Positions 1 to 8,149 are shown, numbered from the stretch's first letter. The stretch is 64,000 bases of DNA from Sphingopyxis sp. BE259 (GCF_031457495.1 NZ_JAVDWM010000001.1:1104001-1168000); one strand, 5' to 3'. Notes: generated by a model not told the origin, from the sequence alone. A program made the numbers and translations.

Positions 1-351
1 GCCGTGATCGACGAACTCGCGCTGCACAAAATCGCGCGCGAGTTCGACACCCTGCGCCTGGTTCATCTCGCGCGGGATCGCGAACTCGAGCTCGCGCGAT
101 AGCTGCGCGTCCTTGCGCTTCTCGAATGCCTCGACGTCATTCCACAGGCGTTCGCGGTCGCGCCATTCCTCGGGTGCATTCTCGGGCAGCAGCATTTCGC
201 TGTGCACGACGCCCGACTTGTTGGTGAAATCATGCGGACGGTCGAGCCGCTCATCGTGCAGCCGCTCGGCCGAACGATAGGCGGCTGCCGCGACGGCGCT
301 GCGCCCGGCGGCGCGGCTGATGACTTTGACCGAGAGATGGAAGATTGCCAT
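1..351 (-). CDS. traA: MobA/MobL (TraA-type) conjugative relaxase, N-terminal part only
   Basis: Reading from 351 toward base 1, the frame is open for 117 codons and leaves the window, so only the N-terminus is present. The product begins MAIFHLSVKVISRAAGRSAV and continues with AAAAYRSAERLHDER and a region ending in IPREMNQAQGVELARDFV. This is the typical start of MobA/MobL relaxases and of the TraA relaxase-helicase of Ti-type plasmids. These enzymes nick the transfer origin and stay bound to the 5' end. The HUH metal-binding motif lies further on and is not visible. The gene diverges from traC/traD with the candidate oriT in between, the arrangement known from Ti plasmids. Whether a helicase domain follows cannot be told. 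Confidence 0.88.
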   Translation of the reverse strand, partial: MAIFHLSVKVISRAAGRSAVAAAAYRSAERLHDERLDRPHDFTNKSGVVHSEMLLPENAPEEWRDRERLWNDVEAFEKRKDAQLSRELEFAIPREMNQAQGVELARDFVQREFVDHG

Positions 352-380
352 TGCGGCAATCCATCTACACTTCAAAAGCC

Positions 381-408
381 ACGTCGGCACGACGTATAAG
401 CGCGCCCT
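381..408 (+). other. oriT: Candidate origin of transfer (RSF1010/Q-type oriT)
   Basis: The 172-bp gap between the divergent relaxase gene and traC holds a perfect inverted repeat, ACGTCG at 381-386 and CGACGT at 390-395. One base later comes TAAGCGCGCCCT at 397-408. The RSF1010-family nick core is TAAGTGCGCCCT, so 11 of 12 bases agree, and in that family the core also directly follows an inverted repeat. By analogy the nick would fall between 402 and 403. Position next to a MobA/MobL relaxase gene supports the call. The nick position is inferred. Confidence 0.78.
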
Positions 409-523
409 CACACGGAAAAATCCGCGGAGGGACTAGGCTGTGCCAGACTGTCCCGACGACCTTGCTGCGCATCGGAAGGCGCATCCCTATGATGGGCGCA
501 TCACCCCATCATGGAGATGCGAC

Positions 524-829
524 ATGCGCAAACCACGCGATATCGATACGGAACTGAAGGCGCTCGAAGCCAAGGCGAAGACCCTCAAGGAACGCCGCGT
601 TCGCCAACTCGGCGAACTCGTCATTGCCACCGGAGCCGACGCGCTCGATGCCGAGATGCTAACCGGCGCATTGCTCGGCGCGGTCGCGATGAAAGACGCC
701 GACGTGAAGGAGGGCTGGCGCAAGGCGGGCGCGGGCTTCTTTCAGCGCGGCGCGCGGAAAGCTGTTGCGGGAACTGATCGCAGCGCAGCGAATGACACGG
801 CGCTTGATAGCCATGCGGCGTCGGCTTGA
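524..829 (+). CDS. traC: Conjugal transfer protein TraC-like (oriT accessory)
   Basis: A 101-residue protein beginning MRKPRDIDTELKALEAKAK, rich in charged helices, with a hydrophobic stretch GADALDAEMLTGALLGAVAM near the middle. This is the pattern of the small TraC/TraD accessory proteins encoded opposite traA on Ti-type and sphingomonad plasmids, thought to help form the relaxosome at oriT. The frame is open further upstream to 440, but the ATG at 524 has a GGAG box at 513-516 and begins the conserved part. The C-terminal tail overlaps the next gene. Confidence 0.72.
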   Translation: MRKPRDIDTELKALEAKAKTLKERRVRQLGELVIATGADALDAEMLTGALLGAVAMKDADVKEGWRKAGAGFFQRGARKAVAGTDRSAANDTALDSHAASA

Positions 830-1106
830 ACTGGTGCAGGCGCGAACCGGCACGCGCGATTGGCAAGTAAAGCGGCGCGAACGCACGCGCCAGCTCATTG
901 AACTTGGCGGCCTCGTCGTGAAGGCGGGACTGGTCGACCTCGCGGACGATGATCGCGCGATGCTCTATGGCGCCTTCCTGTGGATGGCCGACAAGCTGCG
1001 CAGCGATGACGGCGCCCATGCATCCGCCCTCTGGATCAGAAAAGGGAAGCGAGCTTTCGACTTGGCCGCTATTACCGAAGCGGGCTCCAAGATATGGGAC
1101 ATTTGA
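792..1106 (+). CDS. traD: Conjugal transfer protein TraD-like (small)
   Basis: A product of about 104 residues. Its core, RTRQLIELGGLVVKAGLVDL, followed by DDRAMLYGAFLWMADKL, is the signature of the small TraD protein of Ti-type transfer regions (not the coupling ATPase of F). It follows traC with overlap, as in other traCD pairs. The start is uncertain: the ATG at 792 was chosen, but a TTG at 765 or an ATG at 816 would keep the conserved core. Probable role: DNA-binding helper of the relaxosome. The stop codon overlaps the likely start of the next gene (TGATG). Confidence 0.7.
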   Translation: MTRRLIAMRRRLELVQARTGTRDWQVKRRERTRQLIELGGLVVKAGLVDLADDDRAMLYGAFLWMADKLRSDDGAHASALWIRKGKRAFDLAAITEAGSKIWDI

Positions 1107-1786
1107 TGCTTGAATATCTGAACCACAACGCTGGCGGGGTGACCGCCATCTTTACCTTGGCGCTGTTGCTCGTCACCGGTTTCTATGCGTGGACGACGTT
1201 CGATCTTCTGCGCGAGGCGCGGCAGTCGCGTCTCATGGCAAGCGAGCCACGCGTCGTGGCATATCTGCGCGTGAATGAAGTTCATTCGAATATCGTGCAG
1301 CTGCACGTCGCCAATTTGTCTGGCGCTGCCGCGATGGGCGTGACCGCATCGATTAGTAAGCTCACCGATTGGCCAAACCCGTTCGGTCTCGACAACTCGA
1401 AGATACTTCGTGATCTCAAATTCCTGCGTCCGCGCGAGGTTCTGAAGTTTGACTTGGGTATGGGGCCAGATCTTTTTCAGGATGACGTTCCTGCCGAGTT
1501 CCAGATCGCGATCGCCTTTCAAAGCCTCGATGGGCGCGCCTTCTCCTTCAGTGACAAGTTGCGCGTCGAGAGCATCGACGGACATTCGCACTTCCAGATT
1601 TACTCGATCGACGATGTGGCGCGGCGGCTGAAAGAAATGACAGACGCGTTGCGTAGCGTCATTGGGTCTCGCCGCCTTCGCGTCGAAACCTGTCATGCCG
1701 ATGACCGCGAGGCCGAGCGACTCCGTTGGGACGAGCAACGCGCAAGCGTGAAGGCTGGCGACGGAAGCGGAACCAAGGAGAGCTAG
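1106..1786 (+). CDS. Hypothetical one-span membrane protein
   Basis: A protein of 226 residues if started at the ATG at 1106, which overlaps the traD stop codon; an in-frame ATG at 1094 adds four residues. Residues about 10-32 (VTAIFTLALLLVTGFYAWTT) form one membrane span, followed by a mostly soluble domain of about 190 residues with alternating hydrophobic and charged segments. I do not recognise a family. Proteins with this layout, a short N-terminal anchor and a cytoplasmic domain, are common cargo of conjugative elements. Overlap with traD suggests co-transcription, but nothing shows a role in transfer. Confidence 0.6.
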   Translation: MLEYLNHNAGGVTAIFTLALLLVTGFYAWTTFDLLREARQSRLMASEPRVVAYLRVNEVHSNIVQLHVANLSGAAAMGVTASISKLTDWPNPFGLDNSKILRDLKFLRPREVLKFDLGMGPDLFQDDVPAEFQIAIAFQSLDGRAFSFSDKLRVESIDGHSHFQIYSIDDVARRLKEMTDALRSVIGSRRLRVETCHADDREAERLRWDEQRASVKAGDGSGTKES

Positions 1787-1877
1787 CGCTCGCCAACGCC
1801 GAAACCTTTCGAGCTGTTTGAGATCATGGCTGGTTCACTGATCAGCGCGGCGGTAGCACGATGGCGTAGTCGAGCCG

Positions 1878-2135
1878 CTAGTCTTTCAACGCGCGGCGCA
1901 GTGCGATCAGCGTTGCAACGATATGGCCCTCGACCTCCTTGACGTCGATGTTGAGGCGCCGTGCGATGCGCTCGTAGCTCAAATCTTCGAAGCGGTGCAT
2001 GAAGAACACCCCGCGGGTGAGTTCCGGCAGCCCGGCGATGGCGGCTTCCGCCCGAGCAATTCGCGCATCGTCGGGTGCCGCCAATGCGCGACGCCGCGGT
2101 TCGCGCCGTCGCCAAATGCGCAAACGCATTACCAT
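1878..2135 (-). CDS. Sigma-70 region 4-like protein, lacking region 2
   Basis: An 85-residue protein. The C-terminal two thirds, GLPELTRGVFFMHRFEDLSY followed by ERIARRLNIDVKEVEGHIVA, matches sigma-70 region 4 (sigma4_2), the helix-turn-helix that contacts the -35 element. There is no region 2, so it cannot be a complete sigma factor alone. It begins 7 bp inside the end of the upstream ECF-type gene, so the two are probably translated together. It might act as a modulator, or be the remains of a duplicated sigma factor. Start at 2135 is the first ATG and keeps the overlap. Confidence 0.62.
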   Translation of the reverse strand: MVMRLRIWRRREPRRRALAAPDDARIARAEAAIAGLPELTRGVFFMHRFEDLSYERIARRLNIDVKEVEGHIVATLIALRRALKD

Positions 2136-2638
2136 TGCTCCGCGACCGCCGCACGGCAGAGCGTCAGCGCGCGCATCATGTGATATTCCACCGTCGCCAC
2201 GCTGATGCCGAGCTGCTGTGCAATCTGCTTGTAGGTCAGATGGCGAAGCCGATGCATCACGAACACGCGTCGCGTCTTGGGCGGCATGACGCGGACTGCC
2301 TGCCGGTAGAAACGCAGCAGGTCAATCGCCTCGATCCGCCATGTTTGCTCGGCGCGCGAAGCCGGGTCGCGATTTTCGTCGAGCGGAAAGAAGATGGTGC
2401 AGTTGCGTCTCTTTTGGCGTGCGCGGTCTATCAACAAATTGCGCGCGATCCGGGTCAGATAGGCTGGCGGATTGTCGATCCGGTCTAACGTCCCGCTGCA
2501 GAACATGCGTGCGAACACTTCCTGCACCAGATCGGGGGCTGCTTCGCGGCCAACTCGCCGGTTGAAGTAGCGGAGCAATCGGGCGTGTTCGGCGGGAAGC
2601 GTGGCTTGGAACGCCGCCATAGCAGGTTGGAGCGTCAT
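2129..2638 (-). CDS. ECF-type RNA polymerase sigma factor (FecI-like)
   Basis: A 169-residue sigma-70 family protein. Region 2 is seen around residues 20-75 (LLRYFNRRVGREAAPDLVQE, then YLTRIARNLLIDRARQ), and region 4 around 110-165 (MPPKTRRVFVMHRLRHLTYK, then QIAQQLGISVATVEYHM). Length and motifs fit FecI-type ECF factors. No FecR-like anti-sigma gene or TonB receptor lies beside it. Its ATG overlaps the stop of the upstream nucleotidyltransferase gene by 4 bp, so the two and the region-4 protein downstream look like one operon. An internal ATG at 2620 is a possible alternative start. Target promoters are unknown. Confidence 0.8.
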   Translation of the reverse strand: MTLQPAMAAFQATLPAEHARLLRYFNRRVGREAAPDLVQEVFARMFCSGTLDRIDNPPAYLTRIARNLLIDRARQKRRNCTIFFPLDENRDPASRAEQTWRIEAIDLLRFYRQAVRVMPPKTRRVFVMHRLRHLTYKQIAQQLGISVATVEYHMMRALTLCRAAVAEQW

Positions 2639-3126
2639 TGCCGCGCCTTCCCGCCGTCGCGCGCGCCAAGCGGCGCATCACGCGATGCGCGGTAGAGAGT
2701 GATGCCCGCTTCGATCCGGTCGAGGATGAACGTGTCGCGCTCGGCCTTCGCCATCCGGATGTCGGACTTGGCGTAGATTTCGAGATCGACCGCGCAGCGG
2801 TCGCCCAGTTCGCGGCCGATGACATCGCGGGCGCGTTGCCAGCAGCGCTCATCGGTGAACAGCGGATGGCTGACGACGATCCAGAACTCGTAATCTGAAA
2901 ACGTGAGCGTCCGGTTGTCTTCGTACCAACTTCGCCGCGCGTAGGGGCCGATAAGGATGATGCGTTTGATCTGACCGGGCTCGGGTGCTTGCACCTGATT
3001 TGGATCGAAGAAGGCGCGCAGGATGCGCGTGATCCGTTCGATCTCGCGCTGCTTGCGGCGGATCAAATGGCCGACGCGCGCCATCACGACTTCGCGCACG
3101 TAAACGTCGTTCGTTGGGGTGGTCAT
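2635..3126 (-). CDS. Nucleotidyltransferase-fold protein with altered glycine-serine motif
   Basis: A 163-residue protein with a long basic helix (residues 14-40), then ILIGPYARRSW at 57-67 and FSDYEFWIVV at 77-86, and a later VDLEIY at 113-118. This follows the minimal nucleotidyltransferase pattern hG[GS]...DxD...D. Here the usual GS is GP (60-61) and the acidic pair is D78/E80, with D114 as the third acid, so activity is uncertain. The frame is open upstream to 3291, but MTTPTNDVYV at 3126 begins the family-like part. It heads the operon with the two sigma-like genes by a 4-bp overlap. A related but canonical copy is fused to HEPN at 4312-5232. Confidence 0.68.
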   Translation of the reverse strand: MTTPTNDVYVREVVMARVGHLIRRKQREIERITRILRAFFDPNQVQAPEPGQIKRIILIGPYARRSWYEDNRTLTFSDYEFWIVVSHPLFTDERCWQRARDVIGRELGDRCAVDLEIYAKSDIRMAKAERDTFILDRIEAGITLYRASRDAPLGARDGGKARQ

Positions 3127-3451
3127 GTTATCTCGCACAGCGGCGGTCCGCGCGTTGTCACGCGGATGTGCAAGCGGTGTCCGCTGTGCCGCTGGTACGG
3201 CGTTCAGCAACTGCCCGACCGTGACGGCCGAACCTACATGATGCCTGGCAGGGTTATCCTCGGGATGACCGCCAGTCACTCCATCCCGCAAGTAGGATTA
3301 TGCCAGAATCAGGGACTCCGGACAAGGTGGGCAATAGGATCGAAGGCCGTGATACCGAATTGGTCTATTTTTGGTAACCTTCAGGGGATAGTTCTCGACC
3401 GTTGTTGAGATTGGGTTTGGCCAAATCCACTAGTATCGGATCATTTCGAAC
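3127..3451. other. Non-coding gap between divergent genes
   Basis: This 325-bp stretch separates the leftward nucleotidyltransferase operon from the rightward DUF2971-like gene, so both promoters should lie here. Its right half is AT-richer than the surroundings. One reading frame gives a short Cys-rich peptide with CKRCPLC, but it has no good start and no family resemblance. No terminator or RNA gene was seen. Confidence 0.5.
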
Positions 3452-4282
3452 ATGGACGATTTTGGGCCTGCTGTGCCTATTCGATTGGACGGTGATCTGG
3501 ACCGCCCCCTTTATCGTATTTTCCCTCTCTGGCACTTTGAAGACATGCTGCGCGTAAAGCGGCTCGTTCTGGTCTCGCCGAATTTATGGGAGGATCCGCG
3601 CGAGGACATCCCAGCCAGCATCATGATGCAGCGACCCGATCATAAGCAGAAAGAATTGAACGGCTATCTGCATCCAGCGCGCTGCCAATGCTGGTCTTTC
3701 GAAGGCAAGTCTGACTCTCTTTTGCGCGCATATTCGCGGGTAACGATCGACCCGCTCCATGGCCGCAATTCCGAACCACGCAATGAAGGGGTCATGGTCC
3801 GCACTACACCTCGTAAGTTGAATAGGGCATTGTCGGATTGGGCCGGACGAGTAGCATGGGGAAAATTCTATCTAGGCCGCGTCGAGTATCTGGAGGAGGA
3901 AGATGCGTGTCAAAAAGTGGTCAACAACTTAGCTAACCAAGGGCCAGTCAACATAGGTCGTGGCGAGAATCGTGCGCAGTCACTTCTGCTGAAGCGGAAA
4001 GCTTTCTCCCATGAAGATGAAGTGAGGCTAATTTGGGTCTGTGATGACAAACGCGAGATCGACAAAGCCATGACGGTGAACATCAATCCAAACGACTTCA
4101 TTGAGGAAGTGACGTTTGATCCCCGGCTAGTAAGGTTCGAATTGGTCGAAAGGCAGCAGCGCGCGAAGGCGCTTGGGTACACGGGTGCTTTGACGGAGCC
4201 GGACCTGTATCAAAAGACATTCTTTCAGACGATGCTGCCGTGGAACTGGGAGGACTGGGAACATTCTGCCACTGCTAAGTAA
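3452..4282 (+). CDS. DUF2971-like protein
   Basis: A 276-residue soluble protein. It opens with LYRIFPLWHFEDMLRVKRLV and LVSPNLWEDPRE, and later has SLLLKRKAFSHEDEVRLIWV. These resemble the two best conserved parts of DUF2971, where an N-terminal aromatic segment is followed later by a K..F..E.EvRli block. The family has no established biochemical function; members are common on mobile elements and near defence genes. Base composition is clearly lower in GC than the neighbours, suggesting a separate origin. It stands alone between two leftward transcription units. Assignment rests on pattern only. Confidence 0.55.
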   Translation: MDDFGPAVPIRLDGDLDRPLYRIFPLWHFEDMLRVKRLVLVSPNLWEDPREDIPASIMMQRPDHKQKELNGYLHPARCQCWSFEGKSDSLLRAYSRVTIDPLHGRNSEPRNEGVMVRTTPRKLNRALSDWAGRVAWGKFYLGRVEYLEEEDACQKVVNNLANQGPVNIGRGENRAQSLLLKRKAFSHEDEVRLIWVCDDKREIDKAMTVNINPNDFIEEVTFDPRLVRFELVERQQRAKALGYTGALTEPDLYQKTFFQTMLPWNWEDWEHSATAK

Positions 4283-4311
4283 CCGCTTACCTCTCGATTT
4301 TGTCTTCTAAC

Positions 4312-5232
4312 CTATTCGCGATCCGCCTTTTGGAGTGCGTTGATCTTGTCGGTGCAGATCTGATGGACAACGCGACCCAGCTCCTCGACGCGTGCGCCGA
4401 GCCAATTCAGCTCTTCCTCGCTGATCTTGTAATGCTTTGAGTAGCGGGCTTTGGTGTAGGCTTCCTTCAACTTCTGAAACATCGCGCGCTCGACGCGATT
4501 GGCGTCCGGCCAAACGTCGTGAAGTCGCCGGTCGAGCCCTTCGGCGAGCGAACGCAGAAAGGCAATGTTGTGGTTGTAGGGCGTGTAGTAGGTCAATGTG
4601 AGCAAGGCACCGGCATATAGACGCTCGGTAGCCTGATGTAGCAGGAAAGCGGCTTCTTTTGGGCGCTTCTGCTTGGCCAGATCCCGCGACGTATTTAGCC
4701 AAACGACCGCGCCCGGGTAGTAATCCTCAAAGTATTCTCGCGCTGTTGCAAGTGCCTGCGCGGGAGTTTTCGGCTTTGGCGTCGCTAATTCCCGGCCATC
4801 GGCATCGTATATCGCGATCCCATCCTTCGCGACCTCCATGAAGAACACTCGGCCATGCGCCAGCCCATCGTTCACTTCGTGCAACGAATGGACGATGAAA
4901 TTAACCGGGGTGCGAAGCGTCTTCTCAATCGTGTAAGCGCGGATCAGCCGTTCCTCGGCCTTCGCCCAATAAGCGGCGCGGTCGGTCAGCTCCTTCTGGC
5001 TGACGATGACGAGGATGTCGTAGTCTGATTTATACTGGTTCGCCGACAGCGGCGCATCGACCCAATCGCCGCGGGCATGGCTGCCGAACAGGATGATCTT
5101 GAGGATGCGGGCGCCCTTGCGGCGCCCGGTCGCATTTTCGGTCGCCTGCCCGAACTCGTCGAACAATATCTCCACGATGCGCTCAAGCTCGCGCTGCTTC
5201 GCGGCAGGAAGATGATCGGTGTCGGTGCGCAT
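4312..5232 (-). CDS. Nucleotidyltransferase-HEPN fusion protein
   Basis: A 306-residue protein. Residues 1-145 form an MNT-type nucleotidyltransferase domain: IILFGSHARGDWVDA at 46-60 carries the GS motif (50-51) and SDYDILVIV the DxD pair (70 and 72). The third catalytic acid seems replaced by N111 in PVNFIVHS. Residues about 155-295 match a HEPN domain (REYFEDYYPGAVVWL, EAAFLLHQATERLYAGALLT); no RX4-6H RNase motif is visible. MNT/HEPN pairs are usually two-gene toxin-antitoxin modules, where MNT AMPylates HEPN; here both are in one chain, a known fused form. The frame extends upstream to 5541, but the ATG at 5232 begins the conserved part. Confidence 0.78.
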   Translation of the reverse strand: MRTDTDHLPAAKQRELERIVEILFDEFGQATENATGRRKGARILKIILFGSHARGDWVDAPLSANQYKSDYDILVIVSQKELTDRAAYWAKAEERLIRAYTIEKTLRTPVNFIVHSLHEVNDGLAHGRVFFMEVAKDGIAIYDADGRELATPKPKTPAQALATAREYFEDYYPGAVVWLNTSRDLAKQKRPKEAAFLLHQATERLYAGALLTLTYYTPYNHNIAFLRSLAEGLDRRLHDVWPDANRVERAMFQKLKEAYTKARYSKHYKISEEELNWLGARVEELGRVVHQICTDKINALQKADRE

Positions 5233-5280
5233 GTGTCCGAGAATCTTCGGGAAGTTCGCCCGCTTTGGCAAGGACAGATT

Positions 5281-5339
5281 GCCCGGCGCTTTGCGCCGGG
5301 CCAAAAATTTGGGGGAGCAGGCGAAGCCGCTCCCCCAAA
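5281..5339 (-). terminator. Paired hairpins ending parB transcription
   Basis: Two perfect hairpins lie just after the parB-like gene on the minus strand. The first reached has 11-bp arms, 5308-5318 with 5329-5339, and on the minus strand it is followed by a run of T (complement of 5303-5310), giving a standard Rho-independent terminator. The second, arms 5281-5289 and 5293-5301 with a 3-base loop, follows directly and may be a backup. Confidence 0.75.
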
Positions 5340-5357
5340 GATTATTCCAGAAGTCGA

Positions 5358-7112
5358 TCACGCCGCTTGGCGTAACTCTGGTTCTTCCTCGACCTCCGCC
5401 GGGACGCACAGCGGGGCGATGCGCTCGGACCGCTCGACGCACCCGATGCCGCCGCGCTCCGTGTAGCCGGACGGCGGGAACGCGAACCACTTCGGAAGCC
5501 AGCCCTCGACCTTCTCGCGGCCATTGCTGCCGGTGAGACAATCAACGAGGATCCCGCGCTGCACCTTGGCCGTGGCATCGGCATTGGCGTCTGCAACCTC
5601 GGCACCTGCGACCTCACCGACGATGGCGGCGAGCAACTGCTTGTCGCGGATCAGATCGGGCAACACCGCATCGTCCTGCCAATATGTCCGCATGTCGGTG
5701 CCAAGCAGCTGGCCCAGGATATCGACCTCAGCGCTACCGACGGCCAGCGTCTCGCCCATGACGATGGGCAGGATGCCCATCACCGCTTCATCGGACAGCG
5801 CCGCCAAGCGGACGAACAGGCCCGCGATACCATGATCGCCGTCATAGCCGCCAACCACGGTGGGCGTCTCGGGATCGAAGCCAAGCGTGGCAAGCACCTG
5901 CCGACGCTTCGCATCGAACGCCGCCTCACTCGCCGACACCTCGACGCTTTCGGCGATGGCATCGCTCGCGGCGCGCTGCCGTTCGACATCGACCCGCCAC
6001 AGTGGCGACCCGAAGATGGCGTGGGCGACCATCAAGCGCAGTGCGACCTGTGGCTTGGTCAACAATGACGCCCGCACGGCGGCATGACGGTGCAAATCAA
6101 TATAGTTGCCGAGCGCAGCACTGACCTCGGGACGGACCGGCTTCGGCGTCTCAGCACCCGGCTCACCCTTGGCGCGCTGCCGCGCTTCCTTCATCGTGAT
6201 ATAGCCCTCGTGGAAGGCGACCTCGCCGCGATGGCTGATCGACACGAAAACCTTGCCACCCTTCTTCTTGGGGCAACGGTCATGCTCCCAAGAATTGAAA
6301 TAGGCGCCGCGCTCCATGACGACGACGTCGCACCAGCCAGCCTCGCGATAGGCATCCGACCGTTCCTCGATCGCCGCGGTCTGCGCCGTCCAGAAGGTAT
6401 CGGCGTTGGCAAAATAGCTGTCCTCGCCGAACAGGTCGGAAATGATCGCATCCTCGTAACCGGCAAGGTCGAACAGTGCCGCCTTGGTTGCAATCGCGCT
6501 GCCGCCGAACAACCACGCTTTCAACTGCGCGCCGGTCGGGGCGTGCTTCTCGGGACAATCGACCAGCGCCAGCCAGTCGCGCTGCTGCGCTTTCGATGCA
6601 AGCGTCAGATGGCGCATAGTGACGACATCGATCTTCTCAACACGGTAGAGATTACGGATGCGGGGCAGCAGGTTGCCAATGGCCAGCGTCCGCTTCACCT
6701 GCAAGCTGGTCAGCCCAAAGGTCAGACCGACCGCCTCGACGCTCCGGCCCTCGCGGACAAGTCGGGTGAACGCTTCGCAGCGGTTCACCTCGTCAGGGTC
6801 CAGACGGGCGATATTCTCGATCAGCGAGGCTTCGAGCGCCGCTGCGTCATCGCCTGCTACCATGACCGCACAGGGCAGCGGGTCGATGCCGTCCTGTTCT
6901 TCGGCGACCGTCAGCGCCGCATGATAGCGCCGTTTGCCCGCAACGATCTCGTAGCATCCATCCAGTGCTGCCGATCGGACGATCAGCGGGACAAGGATAC
7001 CGCGCGCCCGAACGGACGGCAGGATGTTGGTGAGGTCCGGCTTCTTGGTGATCCCGCGCATATTGGCGGACGAAACCGAGAGGTTGGCGATGTCGATATG
7101 CTTGAGTTCCAT
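5358..7112 (-). CDS. parB: Large ParB/RepB/Spo0J-family protein of plasmid type
   Basis: A 584-residue protein. Residues 1-115 are a ParB N-terminal domain: LPSVRARGILVPLIVR (31-46), AGKRRYHA (58-65, the CTP-binding arginine box) and SLIENIARLDPDEVNRCEAF (96-115). A helix-turn-helix follows at about 123-145 (GLTFGLTSLQVKRTLAIGN). The remaining 430 residues resemble the long C-terminal region of plasmid and ICE ParB-like proteins in sphingomonads. No parA lies beside it, so a classical partition locus is not shown; it may regulate or stabilise the element. The long frame runs up to 7310, but MELKHIDIANL at 7112 is the family start and has a purine-rich AAGGAGAAAG just upstream on the minus strand. 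Confidence 0.85.
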   Translation of the reverse strand: MELKHIDIANLSVSSANMRGITKKPDLTNILPSVRARGILVPLIVRSAALDGCYEIVAGKRRYHAALTVAEEQDGIDPLPCAVMVAGDDAAALEASLIENIARLDPDEVNRCEAFTRLVREGRSVEAVGLTFGLTSLQVKRTLAIGNLLPRIRNLYRVEKIDVVTMRHLTLASKAQQRDWLALVDCPEKHAPTGAQLKAWLFGGSAIATKAALFDLAGYEDAIISDLFGEDSYFANADTFWTAQTAAIEERSDAYREAGWCDVVVMERGAYFNSWEHDRCPKKKGGKVFVSISHRGEVAFHEGYITMKEARQRAKGEPGAETPKPVRPEVSAALGNYIDLHRHAAVRASLLTKPQVALRLMVAHAIFGSPLWRVDVERQRAASDAIAESVEVSASEAAFDAKRRQVLATLGFDPETPTVVGGYDGDHGIAGLFVRLAALSDEAVMGILPIVMGETLAVGSAEVDILGQLLGTDMRTYWQDDAVLPDLIRDKQLLAAIVGEVAGAEVADANADATAKVQRGILVDCLTGSNGREKVEGWLPKWFAFPPSGYTERGGIGCVERSERIAPLCVPAEVEEEPELRQAA

Positions 7113-7570
7113 GATGACTTTCTCCTTTGCTCTTTCCAAAACACCGCAGCCCCGGCTGAGCGGGGTGGGCGGCGAGAGCGACCGGAGAGGTCCGCCATGA
7201 AGGCAGGGCGCACCGCAGGCCGAAATGCAATGGAGGACCCCGCAGGGGTTGCGCCCTGCCGGGCGGGCCTCAGAGGAGAGCGACGACCACCTCGCACGGC
7301 CGGAGGCCAACGCCAGCGCGCGAACGCGCGATGACCTTCGGGACGGAGCCAGGCTCCCGCCCCGCGTCAGCGATCGTTACGGCAAAGGCGACGAGACGGC
7401 GCAAAGCGGCGGCTCGGTGAAGCGCAGCGGAATAGAGCGGGGCCGCCGTAGGCGGGACGCCAAGCTTATTGGTGAATAGGCGCGGTTGAATTTCGGGTGT
7501 TTACTTGCATGATATCCCCGCCGCCAGTTGCTCCCGAAGGCTGGCAGCATCCACGCGTGAGACGTCGAGC
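7113..7570. other. Long non-coding leader upstream of parB
   Basis: The 458 bp between the parB start and the stop of the membrane protein gene holds no convincing gene. It is very GC-rich near parB and contains an inverted repeat, GCAGGGCGCA at 7203-7212 and TGCGCCCTGC at 7250-7259, plus a smaller one near 7150. As the parB promoter must lie here, these may be autoregulatory sites. A short plus-strand frame (7225-7479) looks like shadow coding. Confidence 0.4.
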
Positions 7571-8149
7571 CTAAATTTTAGGAGTCGGGTCGTGCAGCAT
7601 ATTTTCTGAGCGGATCGCCACGACGACGCCGCGGCGGATATCCTGAAACCAGGCCCGAACAGGGGCCAAGGCTTCGCGGGTTTCGGGATTGGTTGCGGCC
7701 GTTCCAACAGCCTCGAGCGCTGTTTGTATTTTATCCCAGGATGATTCGTTGCCCGTCTTTGTACCAAGCGCGAGATCGGTCCAATTTCGGTTGGTCACAT
7801 ATTCAGAATTACCGGCAGCATCAGAGAGGGCTTCAAAGAAAGCCTCGTGTTTGATCATAAGAGTGAGATTGTGAAACTGGAATTTGGCGTCGAACGTCGG
7901 ATCGGTTCGGTCTGGCAGTGCCACGACGATAGCTTCGATCGCCTGAGCAAGATTTTCTAACGCCCCCTCGATTTTGCCCCGTGAGCCGGCCCATTGATCG
8001 CCGCGAAAATTTGCGACCCGAACATCGACCGCGACTTTGTTGGTATGCCGACGGTTGAGCAGATTCCAAACGAGACTGGCGGCAATGCCGATTCCGGTAA
8101 GTGACCAGCCAATGATCTGCCCCCATGCAATCGGAGCTGCCTCAACCAA
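7571..8149 (-). CDS. One-span membrane protein, third gene of ATPase/STAS-like operon
   Basis: A 192-residue protein with one membrane span near the N-terminus (residues about 9-30, WGQIIGWSLTGIGIAASLVW), then a soluble domain with FQFHNLTLMIKHEAFFEALS near the middle. I do not recognise a family. The frame starts at a TTG 8 bp after the stop of the STAS-like gene and has no ATG before the span, so TTG is the most likely start. The tight spacing puts it in one transcription unit with the two upstream genes. It could be the membrane effector or anchor of that system; this is inference. Confidence 0.6.
   Translation of the reverse strand: MVEAAPIAWGQIIGWSLTGIGIAASLVWNLLNRRHTNKVAVDVRVANFRGDQWAGSRGKIEGALENLAQAIEAIVVALPDRTDPTFDAKFQFHNLTLMIKHEAFFEALSDAAGNSEYVTNRNWTDLALGTKTGNESSWDKIQTALEAVGTAATNPETREALAPVRAWFQDIRRGVVVAIRSENMLHDPTPKI

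Noticed and set aside
7225..7479. 84-codon plus-strand frame in the parB leader
   Set aside because: Composition is that of GC-rich non-coding sequence, and inverted repeats occur inside it.
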